Under the pieces are notes generated by a model that saw only the letters and a list, made by a program, of their open reading frames with translations, was not told the DNA's origin and ran no database searches. A DNA stretch of 64,000 nucleotides. Source: Elymus sibiricus. Taxonomy: Eukaryota; Streptophyta; Magnoliopsida; Poales; Poaceae. The stretch covers positions 381,803,614 to 381,867,613 of the forward strand of contig CM077676.1 of the NCBI GenBank assembly GCA_039707655.1. Direction: 5' to 3'. Position numbers and translations under genes: made by a program. This document shows, piece after piece, positions 23,263-32,581 of the stretch; the stretch's first letter is position 1, and every line of letters starts with the position of its first letter.

Positions 23263-24193
23263 TGTTGGGCCCATGGAACCCGGGGTATCCAGGCTCGTCT
23301 GCCTTCGGCCCAGGGCGCAACGCCTGGCATGGGCCCAGCGGGCCGTCACCACCGAGCATCTCACCAAGACCCCTCATGAGGCCCTGGCCTCCTAAGGCCC
23401 CCTCCTCAGGAAGTGGCGAGTAATCCTCAGCACCACCATCAACGGCCTCGTGAGGTCCTCTCACGAGGCGGCTTCCTGGAGTAACCTCGCGAGGCGGCTT
23501 CCCGAGGTGGCCTCCCGAGGCCTCCTCCCGCAGGCGCTCGAGAGGGGCCCATCACGTGGGTGATGCACGAGGCGACGAGCAGCAGTAGAGGTCGCGCCAG
23601 CATGCGCGGATGAAGATGGTTTCCTCTTTCGTGTTAAGGGAGCAGGGCCAGCTATCTACTCTCCAAAGCAACCCCAAAGGTTGCCCGATCGGCGAAGGAA
23701 GACCAAGACGATGGGCAAGCAGGGCGGAGGTCATCACCGAGCCCACCGGCGCGTCATGGATCATGCTTTGGCAGGCGAAGACCACCTATAGTCAGGATAG
23801 CCTGAGCGCATGTCCCCTTTCAAAATCGCCAAGTGTGGCAACCATTCCCGCCTAAGTTTTGAGGGGGAAGAGGACCAAGGCCGATATAAAAGGGCAGTGC
23901 TGACGTTGTAGAGGAGAGGCTCTCCGGCTAGGCCCCCCGAGATTGATTCCTTCATCTCCTACCTTGTACGCAAGAACTCTCTTCTCCCGGGCAATCCCAA
24001 CCACAAGAAGGAGTAGGGTCTTACATCGCAAGGTGGCCCGAACCTGGGTAAACCGCTGAGTCCTCGCCCCGTCCCTCGCTAGCGCGCTCTCGCCGTAGCC
24101 TCGCCGTAGCTTAGCCGTGGTAGGAGACGAAGCGGTAGAACAAGCTCACCCCAGTGTTCGAACCTTTGGGTCCCCGGAGCCCGACTTCCGACA
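23263..24193 (+). repeat. 3' LTR of element C
   Basis: 931 bp, TATAAAA at 23885-23891, the same CGAGG palindromic repeats, followed by the TSD GCATC. The purine-rich tract GGGCCCGGGGGCTAC (23248-23262) lies directly before it. Confidence 0.92.
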
Positions 24194-24743
24194 GCATCAT
24201 TCATATTGGCATCATGGCCACAAGCATAGCAAGCATCAATTTCATCAAAAAGGGATATTTCAAACGAATCCAAGGGATCATAGCAATCATCATAGCATTC
24301 ATCCTTCAGTAAGCACGAAGGGAAATTAAACAATGTACAAGTTAAAGAGTTACTCTCATTATAAGGTGGGCACGGGTAGCTAATCCGCTCTTCCTCCTTT
24401 TGTTCTTCGCTCTCCTCCTCATCTTTTTCATCTAACGAGCTCACGGTTTCATCAATTTCTTCATCCATAGACTCCTGCAAAAGGTTAGTCTCCTCTTGGG
24501 AAGCGGATATTCTCTCTATAAATTCATCAATATCGGCATTGTATTTATAATTTTCATAGCAATATCTAAGTATGGCAAGATTTTGAAATCGGTAAACAGC
24601 ATCATCATAGTTTTCATACTCCTTAAAGAAAGATTCAATTTCATAAGCACCCTTAAAAGCAACAAATTCTTCTATTCATTCCACATCATAATAATCATAT
24701 ATACCATTAGCATAAGAAGCCAAGGTTTCATTATCATTAAACA

Positions 24744-25061
24744 TTAAAAGGGAAGGTGTGGAGCCTTCATCCTAGAGCAACAAGTAATATCATGTCTCAA
24801 GCATAAATCCCTAGCAAACCAATGCAACATTTTAATTTGATCCCATAAGTGTTTCCCTTTTTGAGTCAAGCGATAATCTCTAAAGTATTCCAGGTGATCC
24901 AAAGTATACCCCATTATCAAGTTGAATGCAGATTTTTCAGGATTATCAAAGTAGTATTTAATTTGTTTCACATAACCAGCATCGAGGGTTTTAGGAGGTT
25001 CCCCATCTCCAAGAGTAGCAAGTACAACTAATTTTTTTGGTGTTTCATATTCCATATCCAT
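24744..25061 (-). CDS. Element M ORF1, unknown protein, 105 codons
   Basis: The first ORF after the PBS, starting at ATG 25061 (MDMEYETPKKLVVLATLGDG) and ending at 24744. It is a mixed charged protein with aromatic-rich stretches (IKYYFDNPEKSAFNLIMGY, LEYFRDYRLTQKGKHLW, MLHWFARDL). It has no zinc knuckle or protease motif, and I do not recognise a domain. Its position is that of gag, so a gag-like or RNA-binding role is possible. It may continue by splicing into ORF2, because a TTTTGCAG acceptor precedes 24480. Confidence 0.5.
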   Translation of the reverse strand: MDMEYETPKKLVVLATLGDGEPPKTLDAGYVKQIKYYFDNPEKSAFNLIMGYTLDHLEYFRDYRLTQKGKHLWDQIKMLHWFARDLCLRHDITCCSRMKAPHLPF

Positions 25062-25155
25062 ATCTAAAGATATAAAACAACTTAGAACAGAAAATAAAAC
25101 TACTTAGTGATAAAGCAAACAAGCACACACGAGAATACCAACCCCATGCTATGAC

Positions 25156-26667
25156 TCCCCGGCAACGGCGCCAGAAAAAGGTCTTTATAACCCACAAGTA
25201 TAGGGGATCGTTTGTAGCCTTTTTCGATAAGTAAGAGTGTCGAACCCAATGAAGAGCTAAAGGTAGAATTAATTTCCTCTCAAGTTCTATCGACCACCGA
25301 TACAACTCTATGCACACTTATGTCCGCTTTACCTAGAACAAGAATAAAACTAGAAGTACTTTGTAGGTGTAATTGGATAGGTTTGCAAGATAATAAAGAA
25401 CGTGGAAATAAAAGTTAGGTTCTGTTTTAATAAAAGAACATAAGGTAAATATAGAGAGTGTGGAAAGTGGTGATTGGATTTGCAGAATTGTCCCTATGCA
25501 ATTGGCTAAGTTTACTAGACCAATAGCAAGTTTTTATGTGGGAGAGGCCACTGCTAGCATGTCATCCCTTACTTGGAATTCTATGCACTTATGATTGGAA
25601 CTATTAGCAAGCATCCGCAACTACTAAAGCTCATTAAGGTAAAACCCAACCATAGTAATAAGATATATTGGTCCCCCTTCAATCCCGTATGCATCAATTT
25701 CTATGGTAGGAAGAAGTTTCCGTCACTCTCACCCTCCAATGCATAGTCCGATCAACATACAACTAACCTTATGGTGTGATCCACACACGCTTTCATATGA
25801 TGGGCACCAATAGGACAGCAACATAACCACAAGCAATTTAAACCAATCATACCAATTCATCAATTACCGATAGGACAACGAAAATCTACTCAAGCATCAT
25901 AGGATGGCAACATACCATTGGATAATAATATGAAGCATAAAGCACCATGTTCAAGTAGGGGGTACAGCGGGTTCCGGGAGAGTGGACCGCTGTAAATAGA
26001 CGAGGGAAGGTGATGGAGGTGTTGGTGAAGATGACGGAGGTGTTGGTGTAGATCGCCGTCACACGATGCTTCCCCCAGCGGCGTTCTAGGGCCATCGGAA
26101 GACAGGGGGAGAGGTCCCCCTCCTTCTTCTTCTTGATTGGCCTCCCCCTAGATGGGAGGAGGGTTTGCCCTCAGGTCCATGGCCGCCATGGCTCCCGGAG
26201 GGCAGGAACCCCTCCGAGATTGGATCTCTCTATATGTTTCTCTCTATTTCTGCGCTCCTGATTCTGGATGAAAACCGTATCTTTTATAACCGAAGATCCG
26301 TAACTTCGATTGGGCTGAAATTTTGAGGGGTTTTTCTTCCAGATATTAGCTTCCTTGCGGCCAAAGGACACCTCCAACCAACTTACTAGCGAGCCACGAG
26401 CCTCTGGGGCGCGCCCACCCCCTAGGGCGCGCCGTGCGAGCTCATGGCCCCTGTGGGCCACCTCTTCTGTTGATTCCGGTGCCCAAAAATCACATATATG
26501 GATTTTCTGTGAAACAAAAAAGAAGCAAAAAACATGAACTGGCACTGGGCACTAGATCAATATGTTAGTCCAAGAAAATCATATAAATAGTTGCCAAAAG
26601 TATGTGAAAGTTGTAAAACATTGGCATGAAACAATAAAAAAATTATAGATACGATGGAGACGTATCA
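25156..26667 (-). repeat. 5' LTR of element M (25185-26667) and PBS (25173-25156)
   Basis: The LTR is 1483 bp; its inner tip is TTATAACCC instead of TGATAACCC, a point change in the terminal TG/CA. The PBS reads TGGCGCCGTTGCCGGGGA on the minus strand, a perfect tRNA-Asp-type site, again 11 nt from the LTR. The palindromic module at 26391-26450 holds two GGCGCGCC cores. About 50 bp are missing near 26500 between short ATAT repeats. Confidence 0.92.
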
Positions 26668-26672
26668 ATGAT

Positions 26673-27185
26673 GAAAGGAAAAAGCTTTACAGTAAGTTGA
26701 CAGCTAGGCATGAAGATGCTTTTGAACCTACTATAGAGATTGAGATTGGTTTGAATAAATTCAATGCTTTATGTGATCTCGGGGCTAGTGTTTCCACTAT
26801 CCCTAAATCTGTTTATGATAGTCTCAATCTAGGTCCTTATGTTACTACTGAGATTAGACTTAATATGGCTAATTATACTTTTACTCAGGCAGTAGGCATC
26901 AAGCATGGAGTTGTAGTTCAAATAAATGATTGCCCTGTCATGATTGATCTTGTTATAGTAGATATGCCTAAAGATCCTATTGCTCCAATAATTTTCGGTA
27001 GACCTTTCTTAAGGACTATCAAAGCTGTGATAAATGTGTTTGAGGGAAATGTAAGATTTAACTTACTCGCTAAAGATCCTTTTGTAAGACATTTCCCCGA
27101 GAAAAAGAAGATGAAAAACTATGTAGGAGAAGGCAACATCGTGAATGCCAGGAGCTACGGTCTTGGTGTGTTCGCAGCACCTTGA
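26673..27185 (+). pseudogene. Aspartic protease domain of element B
   Basis: It continues gag after the M insertion and ends at the stop 27183-27185. The retropepsin active site is ALCDLGASVSTIPKS. The later conserved part is PIIFGRPFLRTIKAVI, and FNLLAKDPFVRHFP follows. The domain looks complete and free of internal stops, but it cannot be expressed with gag because 13.7 kb of element M separates them. It would process gag. Normally reverse transcriptase would follow; here the frame closes and no RT is found. Confidence 0.85.
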
Positions 27186-27226
27186 TCATCACTACGGCTG
27201 AGCTAACCGACCAAAAACAAGCGCTT

Positions 27227-27244
27227 CGTGGGAGGCAACCCACG
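27227..27244 (+). ncRNA. Conserved stem-loop after protease ORF (element B)
   Basis: CGTGGG-AGGCAA-CCCACG forms a 6-bp stem with a 6-nt loop, 42 nt after the protease stop and preceded by GCGCTT. Element D has the same layout with different stem bases that still pair (50405-50424), and M has a related one (17513-17529, minus). This is a candidate RNA structure; no function is known to me. Confidence 0.5.
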
Positions 27245-27540
27245 CAAATAAAGTAGTGAAGTAAGTTTTTATTTTTGTTTCAATAAAAAGAGTGATTGAA
27301 GTTCTAGACAAAGAAGTGAGTTTGGAAGAGTTGTCTAATGAAGGCTTTGCTATGTGCAAATTAAATTATATGTTGTACTGACGTTTGGATGCCTGGAAAT
27401 AAAGTAGTCAAGTAAGAGTGATTGAAGTTCTAGACAAAGAAGTGAGTTTGGAAGAGTTGTCTAATGAAGGCTTTGCTATGTGCAAATTAAATTATACGTT
27501 GTACTGACGTTTGGATGCCTAAAAATATGACTATGTATTA
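27245..27540 (+). repeat. 126-bp tandem duplication in element B
   Basis: AGTGATTGAAGTTCTAGACA starts at 27291 and again at 27417. The second copy runs to about 27525 and is nearly identical. The units lie in the gap where pol would be and have no coding potential. Confidence 0.85.
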
Positions 27541-27629
27541 TGTTGGAACTAACCCCGCAGGAAAATTCAGAAAAAGAGAAGTTTTGGAAGAAACAGACCA
27601 AAAGACGGCCTTCAAAACGATCGCTCTGG

Positions 27630-28012
27630 TCGTTTGGGCGGTCGCATGACTTCCTGGAGGTTCCAAAGCAAAATAACCAGAGGCAACAGGGTAAACGACG
27701 GTGTTCCATACGGGCACACCCGCCCGTATGGCCGGTCATTTGGAACCTTTGAAGAAACAAAGAAGACAACCAGAGCATTTGACGGCATTCCATACGGGCA
27801 CACCTGCCCGTTCGAGCGGTCGTATGACATCCTCGACCAGAAGAAGAAAAAGAACAGCGTGAACGACAGCATTCCGTATGAGTGCTTCCCCTCGTTCCAG
27901 CGGTCGTATGAGGTATGCATAGGCGCAGGTAAGCAATCAGGGTTAAAGACGGCGTTGCATACGAGTGCTTGCGCTCGTATGGGCGGTCGTATGGACCCCT
28001 GGCGGCCACAAT
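27630..28012 (+). repeat. Degenerate repeats with CCATACGGGC...GCCCGTATGG hairpins (element B)
   Basis: Four units of about 80-110 bp each carry a short inverted repeat around ATACGGGC / GCCCGTAT: near 27700-27740, 27785-27825, 27870-27910 and 27950-27995. Read in one plus-strand frame they give repeated GVPYGHTRPYGRSFG, GIPYGHTCPFERSYD, SIPYECFPSFQRSYE. The LTRs of the same element carry one more copy each (10371-10412; 31335-31376). It could be a decayed repetitive protein or a structural DNA/RNA repeat. It is not a known domain. Confidence 0.6.
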
Positions 28013-28338
28013 AAGCCTGAGGAAGGTGGTAAATCGCCCCCATCTCTCTCTTTTCTTCTACCCTTGCAAAAATTTGCCTGATCTCTCTACTCGTTTGATT
28101 TCAGTTCAAATCCTTCCGTGTGATCGATCCACGGTATGTTTCTCCTCCGATCCCCAATTCGTTTTTCGCGAATCCATGTTCTACATGCCTAGCATTGCCA
28201 AGTCTAGGAAATGCATATTTTTTTATTCAAATTTGAGACTGGCTTGGATTCGTTGATGTTTTTATAGGAGTATGATGTTGTGACTACCGTAGGATCAATA
28301 TTGTTTCGTTGTATTGGACTAAACATTTTATTTTGTCG

Positions 28339-29496
28339 ATGTTTACAAGGAGGTCAATTCTCACTCAGGGAATCGTCTTCACCAACCGTGAAGCAAAGAA
28401 GAAATTTCGGAAACTGAGTGCAAGGAATATCAAAGCAACCAAGTGGGCTTGCGAGTCAACACTCGCAAAACTAGGTATTACTAATGATTTCAATTTTCTT
28501 TGTGATAATGTCGGGTTGCGTCATTTTGTTTATCAGGGATGTCAGACACATGAACGCATGACGCTTGAGTTTCTTAGTACTCTCTCGCATAGTGTTGGAT
28601 TTATGCTAAATACATATGAGGAAGAGCGGATCACTCTCCATCTCTTGGACCAAGACTTCAACATCACTCTCAACGAGTGGTGTAATTACTTTGGCTTCAC
28701 TAACAATGATGAGGATCTCAGATATGTTTATGATTTTACTAACCCGCACCCGAGGCAATCTTTCTTACAGATGAGTCACCATGGCTCTAAGCAAAGAGCC
28801 AGTTGTATTGAAAGCCATATACGTTATTTCTATTATGTTATCACTAACTCGTTGTAGGCACGAGGAGAAGTTTCTAAGGTGAATGATGAGAACATGCTAG
28901 TCCTCGGGAAAGCTGCAAACCTTGACGTCGGTTATTCGCCCAACTTAGGGGCAATACTTTTGCTACACCTAACGCATCAAGCAAATCATGCACAAGGAGA
29001 TATCGTGTGTGGAGGAGTGATCACCATGTTGGTCAACTCCCTCGGTCTCAACTACAATCACCTTCGCCCCATTGTCGGTAACAACCTTGTTACATTCGTG
29101 TTCTTATTAGCACTGGCATGGTAGTAGTTCATAATGGTCGTCATTGCATTAAAACTCCTGGGGTGGCATACTTGTTGCCCACTCCGATGCCTAACCGTTT
29201 CTCTATAGAACATGGACAATTGCATTGCACAGGAAGGAGATGCAGCTTTTGACCAAGAAGGCCCTGAGCCTGAACAAGTTGATGAAGAAGAACTCGTCAG
29301 CGATGAAGAAGAGGAGCAGCCCCAAGAGCAGCCACAACAAGAAGCCTACACCACCTATGCGGACCTCTACAGCCTTCAGGGCTCTACTGATGATATGAGC
29401 AACCTCTCCTTGTCCCTTCGAGGCACGTCCGCCTACATGAACGCAAGCTTCTCCAACTGGAGCCAAGGATGGGCTCCTGATCAGCCACCACAATGA
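28339..29496 (+). pseudogene. Third ORF of element B, Athila ORF1-like, broken
   Basis: One frame from ATG 28339 (MFTRRSILTQ; 28309 is an alternative ATG) to the stop at 29494-29496, with in-frame stops at 28855-28857, 29122-29127 and before 29212. It resembles the intact ORF of element E: KWACESTLAKLGITNDFNFL corresponds to E's EWPCNTFLRNAGIYDDFYYL, both have a DFN/EDFC turn near the middle, and both end in an acidic low-complexity tail (here EQVDEEELVSDEEEEQPQEQ). This fits the plant-specific Athila ORF-1 family (PF03078-like). The role of that protein is not established. Confidence 0.65.
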
Positions 29497-31080
29497 CTCC
29501 GTTGATTTGGGCTTGCAAAAGCTTAAGCTTGGGGGAGGATCATCTCCATGTCTACATCAAGAAGTAAATTGTAATGAGGTTGTACTTAAGCTCATGGTGC
29601 TTCAAAACACTCGTGTTGGTTTGTTCCAACACTTTGCTTTTTATTTGCTTTCGTTTTTCTTTTTGCCTTACGATTTTTTGTTTACAAGTTAGTTTTCAAA
29701 AACCCAAAACCCCAAAAAAATAGAATAAGCTTTGCATTATTCTTGTTCTTTTTGCCCCTCAGAGTTCTTTTGCATTTTGTTTTCAGAGGAGTTGGTCTAC
29801 GCCGGACAACAAGGAATGCAAGAATAAGGAAGAGAAGTGTGTGAATTCACAACCGTGAAGGTATGTCCTACGACTCCCGTCTTTTGCACTTGAAATACTT
29901 AGAGTTGATGTAGTAGTAGTATGTGTAATGTGCAGGAGGGAGTGGGTCTTGATAATTAAGACAAAGGTTTTGTTCTAGTAGCTGAAATAATTTTGCAGCC
30001 TTTGTTTTGTTTAGTCTAGATAACCAAGACTTGCCATGGGACTATTTTTAAAAGAAATGATATTAACTAAGAATAACCATGCACAAGAGAAAGTCTCCAG
30101 AGACTTGGGAGTTGAGAAAATTGTAGAGGAAGTGATGTTTGACATGCTCAACCCCATGTTGTTAATTTTAATAGACTTGATAGCACTTGTGGATTAAATT
30201 GTATAGAGGAACTTAATTGAAGGGTGAACGAGATTATGCCAAAAATCTGTGTTGTATCTCTTACATGGTGCTTCAGCTTCTCGCTGGTACTATGGCCTTG
30301 CTACTATATGCACGTGTACGTGTGTAAATGTGGCTTCGTCACCTTTCTTGATGTTATGTTGAGGACTCCGCTAGCCAATGAATGATCCACCAAGAGCGAA
30401 AGCTCGGATTTCGGCTACGAGTTTGTTACCGTACGTAGTGGCAACACTACAAATGCATATTATTCAGCTTTCTCTTGAAATGGTGTATGTGGTAAATAAA
30501 GGGGACTGATCAAAAGAGCTCGAAAGAGACATATATCAAAGGTCCATAGTTCCCAAAACATTAAGCCACAGTGAAACTCCATACATGATCATTTGGTTGG
30601 CACAATCCCTTCACGTGACAACAAAAGTTTCAGCAAACAATGATTGAAATGAAGTGCTTGAGAGCATTGATGATGAAATAATTGTGGGCATGTCTATGAG
30701 CACTATAGCATCATGTTTTTCTACATGCCTTTCACTCCCTAATATATGTTTTTATGGCTCCATCAAGGAAAAACTCTTCCGTACATTCCCGGCAAGCAAG
30801 TGTTGTCTAGAATAAATAGAATAGAGTGTTGCAAAGTTGTTTTATCTAGTAGATCAAAAACTTTGTGTTCATTATCTTTGCTTCACTAACACTTGCACAA
30901 TAACCATGCCATCGCTACAGCTATGCTAAGTTTTCAGTTCAAGAAGTGGAGGGCTATCTAGGCGTACCGATCGTAAGTGAACCAAAACCTTCTCGTTATT
31001 TCGGTTTAAACAACTGAGTTCCTTATGTCAGATTTCTCTCTATGTTGCTCGAGGACGATCAAGTTTAAGCATGGGGGAGT
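29497..31080 (+). other. Element B 3' untranslated region and polypurine tract
   Basis: 1.6 kb without coding sequence between ORF3 and the 3' LTR. A first AAGCTTGGGGGAGG tract follows the ORF at 29524-29537; the polypurine tract proper (AAGCATGGGGGAGT) ends at 31080, directly against the LTR. The upstream tract could be a second, internal plus-strand priming site. Confidence 0.65.
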
Positions 31081-32576
31081 TGATGAGTGATATTCTTACA
31101 CTCACTCACCCTCTGTTTAAACCAAGATATTTCATTTAAATAGAGATATTCACTCCCATATTGCTACTAATGACTAATGAATGCAAAGGATTCCACATAT
31201 CCTCTCTTTGATGTGTTTCTGCAGGAAATGGGCTAAAATAGGAAGGAATCACGTGGGAATAAAGAAAGGAATGGAAATGAAGAAAGAAAAAGCCACAAGG
31301 AGGCGCACCAGAGAAGACAGCGCAAAAGAGGGCGTTCCATACGGGTGCAAGCGCCCGTATGAGCGACCGTATGGCTTGGATTCCGAGGTGTCTCGTCCAC
31401 CTGAACAACTTTCATAAAGGGGACCCCGTCGAAATGTCGACAAAAGATCGCCGAAATGAAGCAGAACAGAACCATCTTCATCTTCATCCACAAACACTAG
31501 CCGCCGCCATTTTTATCTCCATAGCCACCATCTCCACTACCATAGTGCTTCTCCCTCTAGTTCATACTTCTAATCGTGCATCGCACAAGGCAACCATTAT
31601 AAGACATATTTCCAATCAATCAATCTTCAAGATGTGGTCTCCAATGATTTCTTCTTGCGATCTGATCTATATGTGTGAGTAGTTCGATAAGGTATGGGTT
31701 GAGGCATAGGCCTTGCAACCCGCTGTACTTTTAGTGGGGATCAATGGAGAATTAACATCTTGTACGTGTGAAATAAAATTGTTTCATAGATGTCTCTTGT
31801 CTTGTTCGCGATCTTCATCCCTACAGGTACCCAGGATCATGGAGATCGAGTCACGGTGAGGCTAGGAGCAAGGAGACCGTGAAGTGTTATCATGAACACC
31901 GATGACAGTAAGGTTTAGTAGGGTAACATGGATCCTCATAGATGTCTCTTGTCTTGTTCGCGATCTTCATCCCTACAGGTACCCAGGATCATGGAGATCG
32001 AGTCACGGTGAGGCTAGGAGCAAGGAGACCATGAAGTGTTATCATGAACACCGATGACAGTAAGGTTTAGTAGGGTAACATGGATCCTATCCTTGAGGAT
32101 ACATGAGGTGTAGTAATTAAACACCCAAAGCTTTTGTTTGATATTCATTATCTTAATTATCGAGGCAACCCCGCGCGACGGATAGGGCCTGCGGTAGGAC
32201 AACTGATTCTTGATGCAGGACTCGCGTTGGTCAAGATGTTATTTGGACACATCCCCCACTTTGGTTCGTAACAAGCACATCTCAATGGGTGTCTTCCAGA
32301 GCACAAATTAATACCATTTCTGATCCCAACGCAAATACAAGGTTAAACATTAAGACCTCATACTCATACCTCTTTTATTATAAGTGTTTGAATCACTATT
32401 TTGCTTGATTGATCCGGACAAAAGCTGGAATTGATCCTTTGACAAAAGCTTGCTAGAGACCATCGCTTCAAGGGAATCTTCCTCTCGTGGGTTCGATAAC
32501 CCAGGATCACCTCTGGGGAAATAGGTGCGGGATACACTTTATTGTTCCATTACCGAATCACTAAAAGGAGGTATCA
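31081..32576 (+). repeat. 3' LTR of element B with 152-bp tandem duplication
   Basis: 1496 bp. The whole length difference from the 5' LTR is a tandem duplication: 31785-31936 is repeated as 31937-32088 (152 bp, both starting CATAGATGTCTCTTGT), and 1344 + 152 = 1496. The two units are almost identical. The 5' LTR has one copy. Confidence 0.92.
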
Positions 32577-32581
32577 CCGGG

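Larger units (their letters stand above)
18053..24193 (+). mobile_element. Element C: gag-pol-less LTR retrotransposon with an antisense gene
   Basis: LTRs begin TGTYGGGCCCATGGAACC and end GCCCGACTTCCGACA; TSD GCATC (18048-18052 and 24194-24198). The 5' LTR is followed by TTTGGCGCACCAGGTAGGGG, a PBS-like sequence, and the 3' LTR is preceded by the purine-rich GCGGGCCCGGGGGCTAC, so the sense strand is plus. The 4.26-kb interior has no gag, protease, RT or integrase on either strand. Its only recognisable gene, related to the antisense gene of element A, is on the minus strand. LTRs differ by about 2% in sampled stretches, making C the youngest in this nest. Confidence 0.92.
17627..24480 (-). 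pseudogene. Element M ORF2, unknown acidic protein, split by element C
   Basis: The right part starts near 24480 (MQESMDEEIDETVSSLDE) and is open to the C insertion at 24198. The left part continues in frame from 18052 to the stop at 17627. The N-terminal half is highly acidic (DEKDEEESEEQKEEER), followed by Cys/Asp-rich sequence (DECYDDCYDPLDSFEISL, IDACYACGHDANMND). The C-terminal half includes HDSPIIFLNSPYYTISEKF and KCNYYERGATSPPLYV and ends with a basic, hydrophobic tail (HRKRVRLRCYVIYVALC). I know no domain for it. The frame is undamaged apart from C, which suggests it was functional when C arrived. Confidence 0.5.
12979..26667 (-). mobile_element. Element M: non-autonomous Gypsy-type LTR retrotransposon, minus strand
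   Basis: Read on minus, the LTRs begin TGATAYGTCTCCATCG and end ...TTGTGGGTTATCA. The flanking TSD is ATGAT (12974-12978 and 26668-26672). The minus-strand PBS lies at 25173-25156, and the polypurine tract AAGCTTGGGGATGC lies against the 3' LTR at 14502-14515. The internal region, without element C, is about 4.5 kb and encodes two unrecognised ORFs but no protease, RT or integrase. LTR divergence is a few percent by eye. It sits in B's gag-protease frame. Confidence 0.93.
10117..32576 (+). mobile_element. Element B: pol-less Gypsy/Athila-like LTR retrotransposon, plus strand
   Basis: Both LTRs start TGATGAGTGATATTC and end AAGGAGGTATCA and are flanked by CCGGG (10112-10116 and 32577-32581). 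The PBS is at 11472 and the polypurine tract AAGCATGGGGGAGT ends at 31080. Without the nested element M (12979-26667) the internal part is about 5.9 kb. It carries gag, an aspartic protease and an Athila-type third ORF, but no reverse transcriptase or integrase, so the element could only have moved with enzymes supplied from elsewhere. By eye the two LTRs differ at roughly 4-6% of sites in sampled stretches, so it is older than M and C. Confidence 0.93.

Noticed and set aside
18053..24193. Reading element C as a minus-strand element because its ORFs are on minus
   Set aside because: The PBS-like site follows the left LTR, the purine tract precedes the right LTR and TATA boxes face plus, so the gene is antisense.
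27227..27244. Intrinsic bacterial-type terminator
   Set aside because: GC stem-loop but no U tract, and the window is eukaryotic.
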